DNA from: Neisseria subflava
GTDB lineage: Bacteria > Pseudomonadota > Gammaproteobacteria > Burkholderiales > Neisseriaceae
DNA length: 64,000 bases
Assembly: GCF_003044935.1 (NCBI RefSeq)
Contig: NZ_POXP01000003.1
Span: forward strand, 1 to 64,000
Direction: 5' to 3'
Position numbers and translations under genes: made by a program. The notes beneath the pieces were generated by a model that saw nothing but the letters and a program-made list of their open reading frames with translations, had not been told where the DNA came from and made no database searches. Shown one piece after another: positions 1 through 9,103 of the stretch (position 1 is the first letter of the stretch; every line of letters begins with the position of its first letter).

Positions 1-30
1 GAAGGGCAGCTGTACGGACGGTGAGGAGAT
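1..30 (-). ncRNA. 5' end of a second, sibling small RNA (partial)
   Basis: On the minus strand the sequence leading left from position 35 (TAAATA, then CT-rich bases) closely matches the start of the small RNA candidate at 100-188: both read TAAATAT, TC, TC, CC, TCC in the same order. This suggests a tandem copy whose body lies left of the window. Only its start is visible, so the call rests on similarity to the neighbour. Confidence 0.3.
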
Positions 31-99
31 ATTTAGGGGCAATGATGCGGAGTGTAAGCCTTTTATGGGGTGACAATAGAGTGGAAAGGAGATAAGAAA

Positions 100-188
100 G
101 TAAAAAGGACGTGCACAGGCACGTCCTGGGAGAGGGTAGTTTAATTGTCCAGCTAACACAACCAACCTCAGTTAGCTAAGGAAGGAGA
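100..188 (-). ncRNA. Candidate Hfq-type small RNA, resembles the neisserial sibling sRNAs (NmsR/RcoF)
   Basis: Read on the minus strand: a possible -10 (TAAATA, 199-194), a CT-rich start with an anti-Shine-Dalgarno stretch (CTCCTTCC), a stem-loop of 7 bp (AGCTAAC/GTTAGCT at 151-157 and 171-177), a CT-rich linker (CCCTCTCCC), then a perfect 9-bp hairpin (106-114 with 119-127) followed by five T. This is a rho-independent terminator with no reading frame before it. The architecture, and the apparent tandem copy to the left, are those of the sibling sRNAs that control central metabolism in meningococcus. The name is an inference from memory and not tested by alignment. No convincing -35 was found. 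Confidence 0.55.
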
Positions 189-284
189 AGAAATATTTAG
201 TCTTATCAGATTGGCACACTATCAATTTTCAGACGGCCCTTTGTTATAATCTTCTCTTTACCTGAATATAAAACAGGCTGTCTT

Positions 285-2312
285 ATGGAAGTCATCCAAT
301 ACCCCAATTCTCCGTTTAAACTCCACCAACCCTTTCCCCCCGCCGGCGACCAGCCTACTGCCATTGCCGACCTGCTCGAAGGGCTTTCAGACGGCCTGGC
401 CTACCAAACCCTGCTCGGCGTAACCGGTTCGGGCAAAACCTATACCATGGCGAACGTCATCGCGCAAAGCGGCCGCCCCGCCATCATCATGGCGCACAAC
501 AAAACCCTTGCCGCCCAGCTCTACGCCGAAATGCGCGAGTTTTTCCCCGAAAACGCGGTGGAATATTTCGTCTCCTACTACGACTATTACCAACCCGAAG
601 CCTATGTGCCCAGCCGCGATTTGTTCATAGAAAAAGACAGCGCGATCAACGAGCACATCGAGCAGATGCGCCTTTCTGCCACCAAAAACCTGATGACGCG
701 CGACGACGTGATTATCGTCGCCACCGTGTCCGCCATTTACGGTATCGGCGACCCGACCGAGTATCAACAAATGGTGTTGTCCGTCAAAGAAGGCGACACC
801 ATCGAGCAGCGCGACATTATCGCCACGCTTGTTTCCATGCAGTACGAACGCGGCGATTTGGATTTTAAACGCGGCAGCTTTCGTGTGCGCGGCGACGTGA
901 TCGACGTGTACCCCGCCGAAAGCTCCGAAAACGCCTTGCGCATCAGCCTGTTCGACGACGAAATCGACCGCCTCGATATGTTCGACCCGCTTTCAGGTAG
1001 CCTTATCCAACGCGTCGGCCGTTACACCGTCTTCCCGTCCAGCCACTACGTTACCCCGCGCGATACTGTATTGCGCGCCTGCGAGTCCATCAAAGAAGAA
1101 TTGCGCGAACGCATCGAATTTTTCGCCCGCGAACAACGCCCAGTCGAACAGCAACGCATCGAACAGCGTACCCGCTTCGACCTCGAAATGCTCTACGAAA
1201 TGGGCTTCTGCAAAGGCATCGAAAACTATTCCCGCCACTTCTCTGGCAAAAAAGAGGGCGAACCGCCTCCCACGCTGATGGACTACCTGCCTGACAATGC
1301 CATCATGTTCATCGACGAAAGCCACGTGACCGTTACCCAAATCGGCGGCATGTACAAAGGCGACGCATCGCGCAAGCAAAACCTGGTCGACTACGGCTTC
1401 CGCCTGCCTTCCGCCCGCGACAACCGCCCGCTCAAATTCCACGAATTTGAAAAAGTCATGCCGCAAACCGTCTTCGTTTCCGCTACCCCCGCCAAATACG
1501 AAGAAGAACACGCCGGACAAGTGGTCGAACAAGTCGTCCGCCCCACAGGGCTGGTCGATCCCCAAATCATCATTCGCCCCGTCGCCACCCAAGTCGATGA
1601 CTTAATGAGCGAAATCAACGACCGCATCCAAAAAGGCGAACGCGTGCTCGTTACCACCCTCACCAAACGCATGGCGGAACAACTCACCGACTATTACAGC
1701 GAACTCGGCATCAAAGTGCGCTACCTGCACAGCGATATCGACACCGTCGAGCGCGTTGAAATTATTAGAGATTTGCGTCTCGGCCTGTTTGACGTACTCG
1801 TCGGCATCAACCTCTTGCGCGAAGGCTTGGACATCCCCGAAGTCTCTCTTGTCGCCATCCTCGACGCCGACAAAGAAGGCTTCCTGCGCTCCCACCGCAG
1901 CCTGATTCAAACCATAGGCCGCGCCGCGCGTAACGTGAACGGCGTCGCTATTTTGTACGCCGACAAAATCACCGATTCCATGAAAGCCGCCATCGACGAA
2001 ACCGAGCGCCGCCGCGAAAAACAGATTAAATTTAACGAAGAACACGGCATCGTTCCGCAGCAGATTAAAAAACAGGTCAAAGACATCATCGACGGCGTGT
2101 ACCACGAAGAAGACAGCGGCAAAGGTCGTCTGAAAGGCAAAAACAAGGTCAAAGTCGGCGAAATCCACAACGAAGAAGACGCGATTAAAGAAATCGCCAA
2201 ACTGGAAAAAGCTATGCAGCAGGCAGCTAGGGATTTGCAGTTTGAAGAGGCTGCTGTGTTGCGGGATAGAATTCGGGGAATTAAGGAAGGGTTGTTATTT
2301 GGAGTAGAGTAA
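285..2312 (+). CDS. uvrB: UvrABC system protein B (excinuclease subunit)
   Basis: UvrB is the damage-verifying helicase-like subunit of nucleotide excision repair. It is loaded on DNA by UvrA and then recruits the UvrC nuclease. The 675-residue length is normal. Visible are the Walker A loop ([10 protein letters not shown], about residue 44), the beta-hairpin region rich in tyrosine ([11 protein letters not shown]) that clamps one DNA strand, the DESH-type motif II, the QTIGRAARN motif VI, and the C-terminal UVR domain that binds UvrC (last 40 residues). A TATAAT box lies at 245-250. The start follows without a strong ribosome site. An uptake sequence is read in frame near residue 33 (LSDGLAY). 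Confidence 0.97.
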   Translation: MEVIQYPNSPFKLHQPFPPAGDQPTAIADLLEGLSDGLAYQTLLGVTGSGKTYTMANVIAQSGRPAIIMAHNKTLAAQLYAEMREFFPENAVEYFVSYYDYYQPEAYVPSRDLFIEKDSAINEHIEQMRLSATKNLMTRDDVIIVATVSAIYGIGDPTEYQQMVLSVKEGDTIEQRDIIATLVSMQYERGDLDFKRGSFRVRGDVIDVYPAESSENALRISLFDDEIDRLDMFDPLSGSLIQRVGRYTVFPSSHYVTPRDTVLRACESIKEELRERIEFFAREQRPVEQQRIEQRTRFDLEMLYEMGFCKGIENYSRHFSGKKEGEPPPTLMDYLPDNAIMFIDESHVTVTQIGGMYKGDASRKQNLVDYGFRLPSARDNRPLKFHEFEKVMPQTVFVSATPAKYEEEHAGQVVEQVVRPTGLVDPQIIIRPVATQVDDLMSEINDRIQKGERVLVTTLTKRMAEQLTDYYSELGIKVRYLHSDIDTVERVEIIRDLRLGLFDVLVGINLLREGLDIPEVSLVAILDADKEGFLRSHRSLIQTIGRAARNVNGVAILYADKITDSMKAAIDETERRREKQIKFNEEHGIVPQQIKKQVKDIIDGVYHEEDSGKGRLKGKNKVKVGEIHNEEDAIKEIAKLEKAMQQAARDLQFEEAAVLRDRIRGIKEGLLFGVE

Positions 2313-2336
2313 ATAATTAGAGAAAGGATATAAAGT

Positions 2337-2918
2337 ATGAAAGACTATATTAATTTAATATTTTTCCTATTAAGCAAAAAAAATATAAAAAAGTTCTTAT
2401 TGGGAGAATTAGAGCCAACGCCAGAAGAGTTAAGTATCATTCAAACCTATCTTGAAAATATTAGACCGAAATTGTTGCAAGAAAATAAACCTAACTTGAT
2501 ACAGCAAATAGAACAACAAAAGGTGCCTTATTTAAAAGAATTATCAATAGTTGAATTAGATTTTTTATTGTCTAAGAATATTCAACTTCCAGAACTGCTA
2601 AAAATAATTTTTGCTAAAGGTGGCATGGCAAAAGGCATTGCAGTAATTGAATGGGATGATACTTTGTTGTGTTATAAAAAACGAAAAGTCTCATTTATAG
2701 GGATTAAATTAATCTTTGGTATTTTAGCTGTTTTTGTAATAATTTTATTTATTAATATATTTAAATCATTTAATTGGTCTCAAGGAGCTATTACTTTAGG
2801 TGTGGTTTGTTTAGTTATTTTTGTTTTCTTTCCTATTTATGGATTGTTGGGTAGTGAACAACAAATCCAAAAAGAAATTTTTAGTTATGAACAATATAAG
2901 CCATTTATTAAGGAATAA
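2337..2918 (+). CDS. Hypothetical AT-rich membrane protein
   Basis: No family is recognised for this 193-residue protein. The first ~115 residues are charged and likely cytoplasmic. Two hydrophobic segments follow (about residues 120-143 and 152-171), then a short tail, so it is probably an inner membrane protein with both ends inside. Base composition is strikingly AT-rich compared with uvrB just upstream, codons mostly end in A or T, and it contains no uptake sequence. These are signs of horizontal transfer. It starts 24 bases after uvrB behind an AGAAAGGATATAAAGT ribosome site and could be co-transcribed with it. An IS remnant lies downstream. Confidence 0.6.
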   Translation: MKDYINLIFFLLSKKNIKKFLLGELEPTPEELSIIQTYLENIRPKLLQENKPNLIQQIEQQKVPYLKELSIVELDFLLSKNIQLPELLKIIFAKGGMAKGIAVIEWDDTLLCYKKRKVSFIGIKLIFGILAVFVIILFINIFKSFNWSQGAITLGVVCLVIFVFFPIYGLLGSEQQIQKEIFSYEQYKPFIKE

Positions 2919-3062
2919 ATTATTGAGTAAGCACAAGGTAGCCATTTATTAATCACGCCCCTACCTGCTGGCTGTAAAATACATTTATAGAACCATATTT
3001 TTAATATAGTCATTTCATAACTGTATCAGAGCATCTTATTTGTTTATTAATACTATTGGATT

Positions 3063-3215
3063 GAGACCTTTGCAAAATTCCTTTTTCTCCCAACAGTCGA
3101 AACCCCAACACAGATTTTCGGCTGTTTTCACTCCAAATATTCACTGATTCTACCCAAATACCCCCTCAATTTTCTCCGGATACCAGATAATCAGCAAGCC
3201 GTAGCCTGCATTCTT
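3063..3215 (-). mobile_element. Remnant of an IS5-family (IS1106-like) element, end only
   Basis: The stretch begins with GAGACCTTTGCAAAA, the terminal inverted repeat typical of neisserial IS1106-like elements. It continues with the kind of 3' non-coding sequence found behind such transposases (a CAACAGTCGAAA...TTTTCGGCTGTT inverted repeat, then CTACCCAAATACCCCC and TCTCCGGATACC). No transposase frame follows and no second terminal repeat was found, so this is a decayed end. The family name is recalled from other Neisseria genomes. Confidence 0.55.
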
Positions 3216-3416
3216 ACCAACCGCGTGCGTGGCTACGCTACATACTACCTGCGGATGGTACAAACTTTTAAGGCCGACGTAGCGGTTTGTTGCTATGATA
3301 CGGGAGTTCCGATATACAAGGGTGTGTGCGGTACGCACGCACGCGTTTTTTGCTGTTCAAACCATTGTTTCAAATCTTCAGAAGACCTCAAATGTCATCT
3401 GAAAACTTTTAGAATA
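3216..3416. other. Non-coding remainder of the 2919-3471 gap
   Basis: The gap between the AT-rich gene and the exonuclease gene holds the IS end, a GTGTGCGGTACGCACGCACGCG repeat-like GC-rich inverted stretch near 3321-3344, and a degenerate uptake sequence. Short open frames here have neither ribosome sites nor recognisable content. I see no gene. Confidence 0.4.
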
Positions 3417-3458
3417 AAGGCCGTCTGAAATCCAATTTTCAGACGGCCTTATTTTTTC
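3417..3458. terminator. Inverted uptake-sequence terminator
   Basis: AAGGCCGTCTGAAA (3417-3430) pairs with its complement ending at 3450, followed by a T run on the plus strand. It lies between the IS region and the convergent exonuclease gene, whose transcripts it should end on the minus strand. Confidence 0.7.
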
Positions 3459-3471
3459 TTAATTCAAAGTG

Positions 3472-4242
3472 TTAGCAGTCAAACTCAGCAATCACCGGCG
3501 CATGGTCGCTGGGGCGTTCTTGGGCGCGGGTTTCTAGGTCGACGGTAACGTCGGTAAGAGTGGCGGCGAGTTCGGGGCTGGTGAGGATGTGGTCGATGCG
3601 CAGGCCGAGTTTGCGTTGGAACATGGCGCCGCGGTAGTCGAACCATGTGTAGAACGCGCCTTCGGGGTGGACTTTGCGCAGGCTGTCGGTCAGGCCGAGG
3701 TCGAGCAGGTTTTTAAACCATTGTCTTTCGATGGAGGAGCAATGGATTTTTTCGTGCCATTTTTCGGGGTCGTAGCAGTCGGCATCAGAGGGGGCGATGT
3801 TGAAGTCGCCGAGCAGGACGAGTTTGGGGTGTGTGGCCATTTCGGCGCGGACGAACTCGGTCAATGCGGCAAACCATTGTTCTTTGTATTGGAATTTGGG
3901 GCTGTCCAGTGCTTCGCCGTTGACGCAATAGACGTTGATGACGCGCACGCCGTTGATGGTGGCGGCGATGACGCGGCGTTGCGGGTCGTCGGGAAGGGCG
4001 GGAAGGCCACAATGTACGTCTTGCGGCTCGTGGCGGCTGATGATGGCGACGCCGTTATAGGTTTTTTGGCCGCTCCAGACGCAGTGCCAGCCCATCATTT
4101 GCAGGGCGGCGGCCTGGAATTTGTCTTGGTCGAGTTTGAGTTCTTGTAAGGCGAGTATGTCGGCTTGGTGGTCGGCCAGCCAGTTTTGTACTTGGGGCAG
4201 GCGGACGTTGAGGGAATTGACGTTCCAAGTGGCGATTTTCAT
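3472..4242 (-). CDS. Exonuclease III family 3'-phosphodiesterase, NExo type
   Basis: A 256-residue member of the ExoIII/AP endonuclease family. Conserved catalytic residues are visible: E34 (QELK), Y105, D146 and N148 (GDFN), D217, and D246-H247 (SDHAP). It carries a histidine at residue 167 (KIHCS). In the meningococcal enzyme NExo this residue blocks abasic sites from the active site and leaves a 3'-phosphatase and exonuclease activity; the true AP endonuclease NApe has a small residue there. The sequence follows NExo almost end to end, so it likely cleans blocked 3' ends during base excision repair. The ATG at 4242 starts the conserved MKIATWNVN motif. Confidence 0.92.
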   Translation of the reverse strand: MKIATWNVNSLNVRLPQVQNWLADHQADILALQELKLDQDKFQAAALQMMGWHCVWSGQKTYNGVAIISRHEPQDVHCGLPALPDDPQRRVIAATINGVRVINVYCVNGEALDSPKFQYKEQWFAALTEFVRAEMATHPKLVLLGDFNIAPSDADCYDPEKWHEKIHCSSIERQWFKNLLDLGLTDSLRKVHPEGAFYTWFDYRGAMFQRKLGLRIDHILTSPELAATLTDVTVDLETRAQERPSDHAPVIAEFDC

Positions 4243-4409
4243 GATGTTTCCGTGTGTGCTGTTGGGTGGGAAGGCGGCGGATTGTGCCTGTGGGCATGGG
4301 CGGTATTGTATAGCGGATTGGTTTATTTTTCGATATGGGCTGAAAGGGGCAGGCAGTCTGAAAGCTGATGTTTCAGACGGCCTTGATATTGTGATGTGGA
4401 ATAATATGT

Positions 4410-4688
4410 TTATTCGGCTTGGTCTTTGAGCGTGCGCAGGGTATTGAGGATGGTGGTGGCTTCTTCGGAGATGATGCGGTATTCGATGATGCGGTGGTAG
4501 CGTGTGAAATCGATGATGCCTTCGGTGCGCAGGCGTGCGAGGTGGTTGGCGATGCCAGTTGGGGAGGAGTCGAGTGCCTGTGCCAGTTCGGTAATGCTGC
4601 GGTCGCCGTCAAGCAGCAGAAAAAGAATGGCCATACGTTCGGGGTTGGCAATCAGTTTGAGAATGGTAGAGAGACGCTTGATTTCCAT
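4410..4688 (-). CDS. ArsR-family winged-helix transcription regulator
   Basis: A small DNA-binding protein of 92 residues, almost entirely a winged helix-turn-helix: helices around IANPERMAIL and SITELAQALDSS, then the recognition helix GIANHLARL and a wing with YHRIIEYRI. It has no cysteine pair, so it is not an obvious metal sensor of the classical ArsR/SmtB kind; its ligand is unknown. It lies upstream of the exonuclease gene in the same direction with a 167-base gap, and an AGGAACAATAAT ribosome site precedes the ATG. It may regulate itself or the divergent region 4689-5103. Confidence 0.8.
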   Translation of the reverse strand: MEIKRLSTILKLIANPERMAILFLLLDGDRSITELAQALDSSPTGIANHLARLRTEGIIDFTRYHRIIEYRIISEEATTILNTLRTLKDQAE

Positions 4689-5103
4689 ATTATTGTTCCT
4701 TTTGTCTGTTATATGAATGCTTGATTTAGGTTAAATTTGGATGATTGTGGTTTTTATTAAGATTAACCTTATAATTCAAACTCTTACCTTGCAGTGTACA
4801 CGGTTTTGTAAAATTTGAGGGCATTGTTTTGCAATTTTTTTGTTCATTTTCGATATTTTGCTTCGGTTGCGAAAATGGATTGAAAAGAGACGAAAAGGCC
4901 GTCTGAAATGTTCCGTTGCAGACGATTTTGCTGACGGATGTTTCAGACGGCCTTTGATTTGGTTTTAAGTTGTTTTTTCTTTTATGTTTGTTTGAAATCA
5001 GTTGATTGATTATTTTTAAACAAACAACAAGGTTTTATGATTATATGCTTAGGACTACACGCCCAGGACTTGTCAGACGCTTGGATGTGTTGTCGAAATG
5101 CGA
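4689..5103. other. AT-rich intergenic region between regulator and peptide-binding protein gene
   Basis: No reading frame with a credible start is seen. The half near 4740-4880 is AT-rich and should hold the promoter of the ArsR-type gene. At 4897-4957 two uptake sequences face each other with a longer, partly paired loop; this is probably the terminator of the gene ending at 5104. Confidence 0.4.
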
Positions 5104-6885
5104 CTACTTTTTCTTCCAACCTGCGGTCATGGCGAAGGTGATGGGGTCGTAGTATTTCGGCAGCTTGGACGGAATGCCCACATCGTTACGGTACACGACG
5201 CGATAGCGGTCGGCGAACCAGTTTGGAACGATGGTGTATTGGTGGCGGATTAGTCGGTCGAGTGAGCGCGAGGTGGTTTGCAGCTCTTGGCGGTTGGTAA
5301 AGCTGTTGAAATGGGTCAGCAGTTTTTCAACCGCGGGATGACAGACGCCGGATAGGTTGCGGCTGCCTTCGGTTTTGGCGGCGGCGCAGCTGAAGTAGTC
5401 GTATTGCTCGTTGCCGGGGCTTTCGCTGTTGCCGTAGTAGCCGGTGGTTACGTCAAAATCGAAGTCGTTCATGCGTTTTTGGTACACGGCGGAGTCGGCG
5501 GTACGCACGTTCATGGTAATGCCGATTTTGGCGAGGTCGCGCTGCCATTTTGCGGTAATACGCTCGTAGTTTTTGCTTGGGGCGAGGAATTCAAAAGTCA
5601 GCGGTTTGCCTTGTTTGTCGACTGCTTTGCCGTTTTTGTATTGATAGCCGCCTTTTTCAAGCAGGGCGCGTGCTTTGAGCAGGTTCGGGCGCACGCCCAG
5701 TTTGGGGTCGGTAACCGGCGGCATAGGGACGTCTTGATCTAATACGCCGTCGGGCAGCTTGGTGCCCAATGATTTGAGCAATGCGGTTTCTGCACGGTCG
5801 GGCTTGCCGGTTGCGGCCATGGTGCTGTTGGTGAAAAAGCTGTCGGTGCGGCGGTATGCGCCGTAGAAGATGCGGCTGTTGACGCTTTCGTAGTCGAAGC
5901 TTTCAATCAAGGCACGGCGGACGTAAATATTGTCCAAGGGCTTGTGGCGCATATTGATGACGAAGCCTTGCATGCCTGCGGTGCTGTTTTGTACCCATTC
6001 GTGTTTGGATAGATTACGTTTTTTGAGGACTTCGTCGGAGTAGGCGCGCGCCCAGTTGCGGGCGACGTTTTCTTGTACGAAGTCATATTGGCCACCTTTC
6101 AGCCCTTCGATGCGGACAACTTCGTCTTTGACGTATTTGATGCGGATGTGGTCGTAGTTGTAGCGGCCTTTGCGCACGGGCAGATTTTGCGCCCAGTAGT
6201 TTTTGTCGCGGACAAACTCGCTGATGCGGCCGTTTTCAGCTTTGGCAAAACGGTAGGGGCCGGAGCCGATGGGTAGGCTGTTGGGCGCGGCGGCCAGGCC
6301 TTTGGGATAGCTTTTATGCGAGAAGACGGGCAGGCTGCCGAGAATCATGTGCAATTCTGAGTTGCGCTGCTTGAAGCGGAACACGACGGTGCGGTCGTTG
6401 GGCGTTTCTACTTTGGCCACGTCGCTCCAGTAGAAGTGGTACATGGGGGCGGCGGCTTTGTCTTTGGTCAGGATGTTAAATGAAGCGGCAACGTCTTTGG
6501 CCAAAACGGGATCGCCGTTGTGGAATTTGGCTTTGGGGTTGATTTTGAAGGTAACGGAAAGACCGTCCGGCGCCAGGGCGATGTCTTCGGCAATCAGGCC
6601 GTAAACGGCGTAAGGTTCGTCCATGCTTTGCTCGGTCAGGGTGTCGAGCGTCAGCATACTGATGCCGTATTCGTGGTTGCCTTTGAGGGTAAAGGGGTTG
6701 AGCGTGTCAAAAGCACCGAGGAAAGGCGTGGTAAACGTGCCACCTTTTGGGGCGTTGGGATTGACGTATTCGAAGGCGGTGAAGTTGGCCGGATATTTGG
6801 GTGGTTGGCCAAGGCCTACGCCGTGGGCGGCAAAGGCGGCAGATGGAATCAAACCAAGCAGAGAGAGTAGGGCTGGTGTTTTCAT
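5104..6885 (-). CDS. Periplasmic solute-binding protein, peptide/YejA-like (SBP family 5)
   Basis: A 593-residue secreted binding protein. Residues 1-19 are a signal peptide ending AFA, with no lipobox cysteine. The mature part opens with the family pattern (YVNPNAPKGG, DTLNPFTLKG) and has the typical SBP_bac_5 repeats, such as LAPDGLSVTFKI and GSGPYRF, throughout. The best match by eye is the YejA group, which feeds oligopeptides or microcin C-like compounds to an ABC importer. No permease or ATPase gene is near, so the partner transporter must be elsewhere. The ligand is not predictable from sequence alone. Confidence 0.85.
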   Translation of the reverse strand: MKTPALLSLLGLIPSAAFAAHGVGLGQPPKYPANFTAFEYVNPNAPKGGTFTTPFLGAFDTLNPFTLKGNHEYGISMLTLDTLTEQSMDEPYAVYGLIAEDIALAPDGLSVTFKINPKAKFHNGDPVLAKDVAASFNILTKDKAAAPMYHFYWSDVAKVETPNDRTVVFRFKQRNSELHMILGSLPVFSHKSYPKGLAAAPNSLPIGSGPYRFAKAENGRISEFVRDKNYWAQNLPVRKGRYNYDHIRIKYVKDEVVRIEGLKGGQYDFVQENVARNWARAYSDEVLKKRNLSKHEWVQNSTAGMQGFVINMRHKPLDNIYVRRALIESFDYESVNSRIFYGAYRRTDSFFTNSTMAATGKPDRAETALLKSLGTKLPDGVLDQDVPMPPVTDPKLGVRPNLLKARALLEKGGYQYKNGKAVDKQGKPLTFEFLAPSKNYERITAKWQRDLAKIGITMNVRTADSAVYQKRMNDFDFDVTTGYYGNSESPGNEQYDYFSCAAAKTEGSRNLSGVCHPAVEKLLTHFNSFTNRQELQTTSRSLDRLIRHQYTIVPNWFADRYRVVYRNDVGIPSKLPKYYDPITFAMTAGWKKK

Positions 6886-6984
6886 CTATTTTTCCTTGTA
6901 GGTCGAATGTAGTATTCAGTAGTGTGCCGATTATAGCAAAGGCCGTCTGAAACTTGATATTTTTGGTTTCAGACGGCGTCAGGT

Positions 6985-8187
6985 TTAAGAGGATTGTTTT
7001 TTCGTATGGGCGCCGAACTCGGCAAGCGTCATGTTCAAGGTTTCCAAGCAGGGCTGCATAATGTGGTCAACCGTTTGATTGACCTTATCTTTATTAAGCG
7101 TTTGCGGACGGTAGACGAAGAGTTTGAACAGCTCTGCCAAGTCGATGGACTCCGCCCCCATTTTCAAGACCCAGCCCTGACGGCCGGAATAGACATAGCC
7201 GTGTCGCGCCAGTTTTTCCAAAAGCTCGCCCAATTCGTCAAAGCCCATATTGATATGCCGTCTGAACTCTTGCACCGGCAACGCCTTGCCGTTTTGTTGG
7301 GCAGAATCGAGCAGCAACAGGATTTTCAATACATCGTCAAAGCGGCCGCGCGCATCCAGACTGCGGCGGAACGCTTCGCCGCGCCAGTAGGACAGGGACG
7401 AGGTCAAAACCGCGCCGCCCAATACCAGCGTCCACAACAGGTTGAGCCACAACAGGAAAAATGGTACTGCGGCAAATGCGCCGTAAATTGATTTGTAGCC
7501 GTCAAAGTTGCCCATGTACCAAGCGAATAAAAAGCGTGCCGTTTCCAAGCAAAACGCCGTTACAGCCGCGCCGACCAAAGCATGGCTGGCAGGCACAAAA
7601 CGGTTGGGCACAAAGCGGTATAAACCCCACAGCAGCACCGTAATAAATGAAACCGTAGTGATAACCCTCAGCCATTCCGAGCCGCCCACTACTTGCACCT
7701 GACCGATCACGACCGACAAGCCCACGCCCAAAGACAAAGGTCCAAACGTCAGCAACGCCCAATACACCAAAAACTGCATCATCCAAGGCCGTTGCGAATT
7801 GACGCGCCAAATCCGGTTGAACGCATTGTCTATCGTCCGAATCAGCATCAGCGAGGTTACGACCAACATCACACTGCCGATGGCCGTCAGCTTGGTGGCC
7901 TTATCGCGGAACGCATTGATGTAGTCGAACACCATATCCGCGCCCTGCGGCACAATGGTGCGGTTGATAAAAGAGACAAATTCCCCCGACCATTGGTCGA
8001 AAACGGGGAAGGCCGAAGCGATGACGACCATCACCGTCAACACGGGTACCAAAGCCAAAAGCGTCGTAAACGTCATGCTTGCCGCCACCTGCGGCACACG
8101 CTCCTCATCAAAACGGTGCATGACAAACCAAGCAAACGCCACGCCTTTACTCTTTAAAAAACCTTGCCACCATTGCGAAAACGGCAT
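6985..8187 (-). CDS. yihY: YihY/BrkB-family inner membrane protein
   Basis: A 400-residue multi-span inner membrane protein. The first ~270 residues hold about six hydrophobic segments with family signatures (ASMTFTTLLALVPVLTV, RTIDNAFNRIWRV, FVPNRFVP, GNFDGYKSIYGAFAAVPFFLLWL). The last ~120 form a soluble, winged-helix-like tail (LLLLDSAQQNGK, HGYVYSG). Older databases call the family ribonuclease BN, which is wrong; its function is not settled. It is transcribed away from the wrbA-like gene, and an inverted uptake pair lies between them. An AT-dialect uptake sequence is read in frame near 7256. Confidence 0.88.
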   Translation of the reverse strand: MPFSQWWQGFLKSKGVAFAWFVMHRFDEERVPQVAASMTFTTLLALVPVLTVMVVIASAFPVFDQWSGEFVSFINRTIVPQGADMVFDYINAFRDKATKLTAIGSVMLVVTSLMLIRTIDNAFNRIWRVNSQRPWMMQFLVYWALLTFGPLSLGVGLSVVIGQVQVVGGSEWLRVITTVSFITVLLWGLYRFVPNRFVPASHALVGAAVTAFCLETARFLFAWYMGNFDGYKSIYGAFAAVPFFLLWLNLLWTLVLGGAVLTSSLSYWRGEAFRRSLDARGRFDDVLKILLLLDSAQQNGKALPVQEFRRHINMGFDELGELLEKLARHGYVYSGRQGWVLKMGAESIDLAELFKLFVYRPQTLNKDKVNQTVDHIMQPCLETLNMTLAEFGAHTKKQSS

Positions 8188-8274
8188 AACCTTTTCCCAC
8201 TTTTAAATTGAAATTTCTTCTTTTCAGACGGCCTGAGTATTTAAAAGGCCGTCTGAAACCTGACAGCATTGTAA

Positions 8275-8892
<618 letters not shown>

Positions 8893-8913
8893 TTACCTTG
8901 TAATAAAAAGATT

Positions 8914-8960
8914 AAGGCCGTCTGAAAACCTGATGATGCGGGTTTTCAGACGGCCTTTTT
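8914..8960 (+). terminator. Inverted uptake-sequence terminator after wrbA
   Basis: AAGGCCGTCTGAAAACC pairs perfectly with GGTTTTCAGACGGCCTT around a 10-base loop and is followed by T residues. Confidence 0.8.
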
Positions 8961-9103
8961 AGTTAATTAGGACTAGCTTAAAAATAAATATTTTGAATTA
9001 AACGAACTACTTAGAAAATAGGGGCTAGAGTATAGTTTCATCGGACTACATCTTTTTGATAGAATCTGCCACCAAATTAAAACATCAGCTAACTGGAGAA
9101 GCT

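Noticed and set aside
3150-3428. Short frames of 62 and 67 codons in the IS-remnant region
   Set aside because: Overlap each other on opposite strands, no ribosome site and no recognisable content.
9056-9103. TTG start 16 codons upstream for the siderophore receptor
   Set aside because: No ribosome site and it would push the signal peptide inside the protein; the ATG at 9104 has both.
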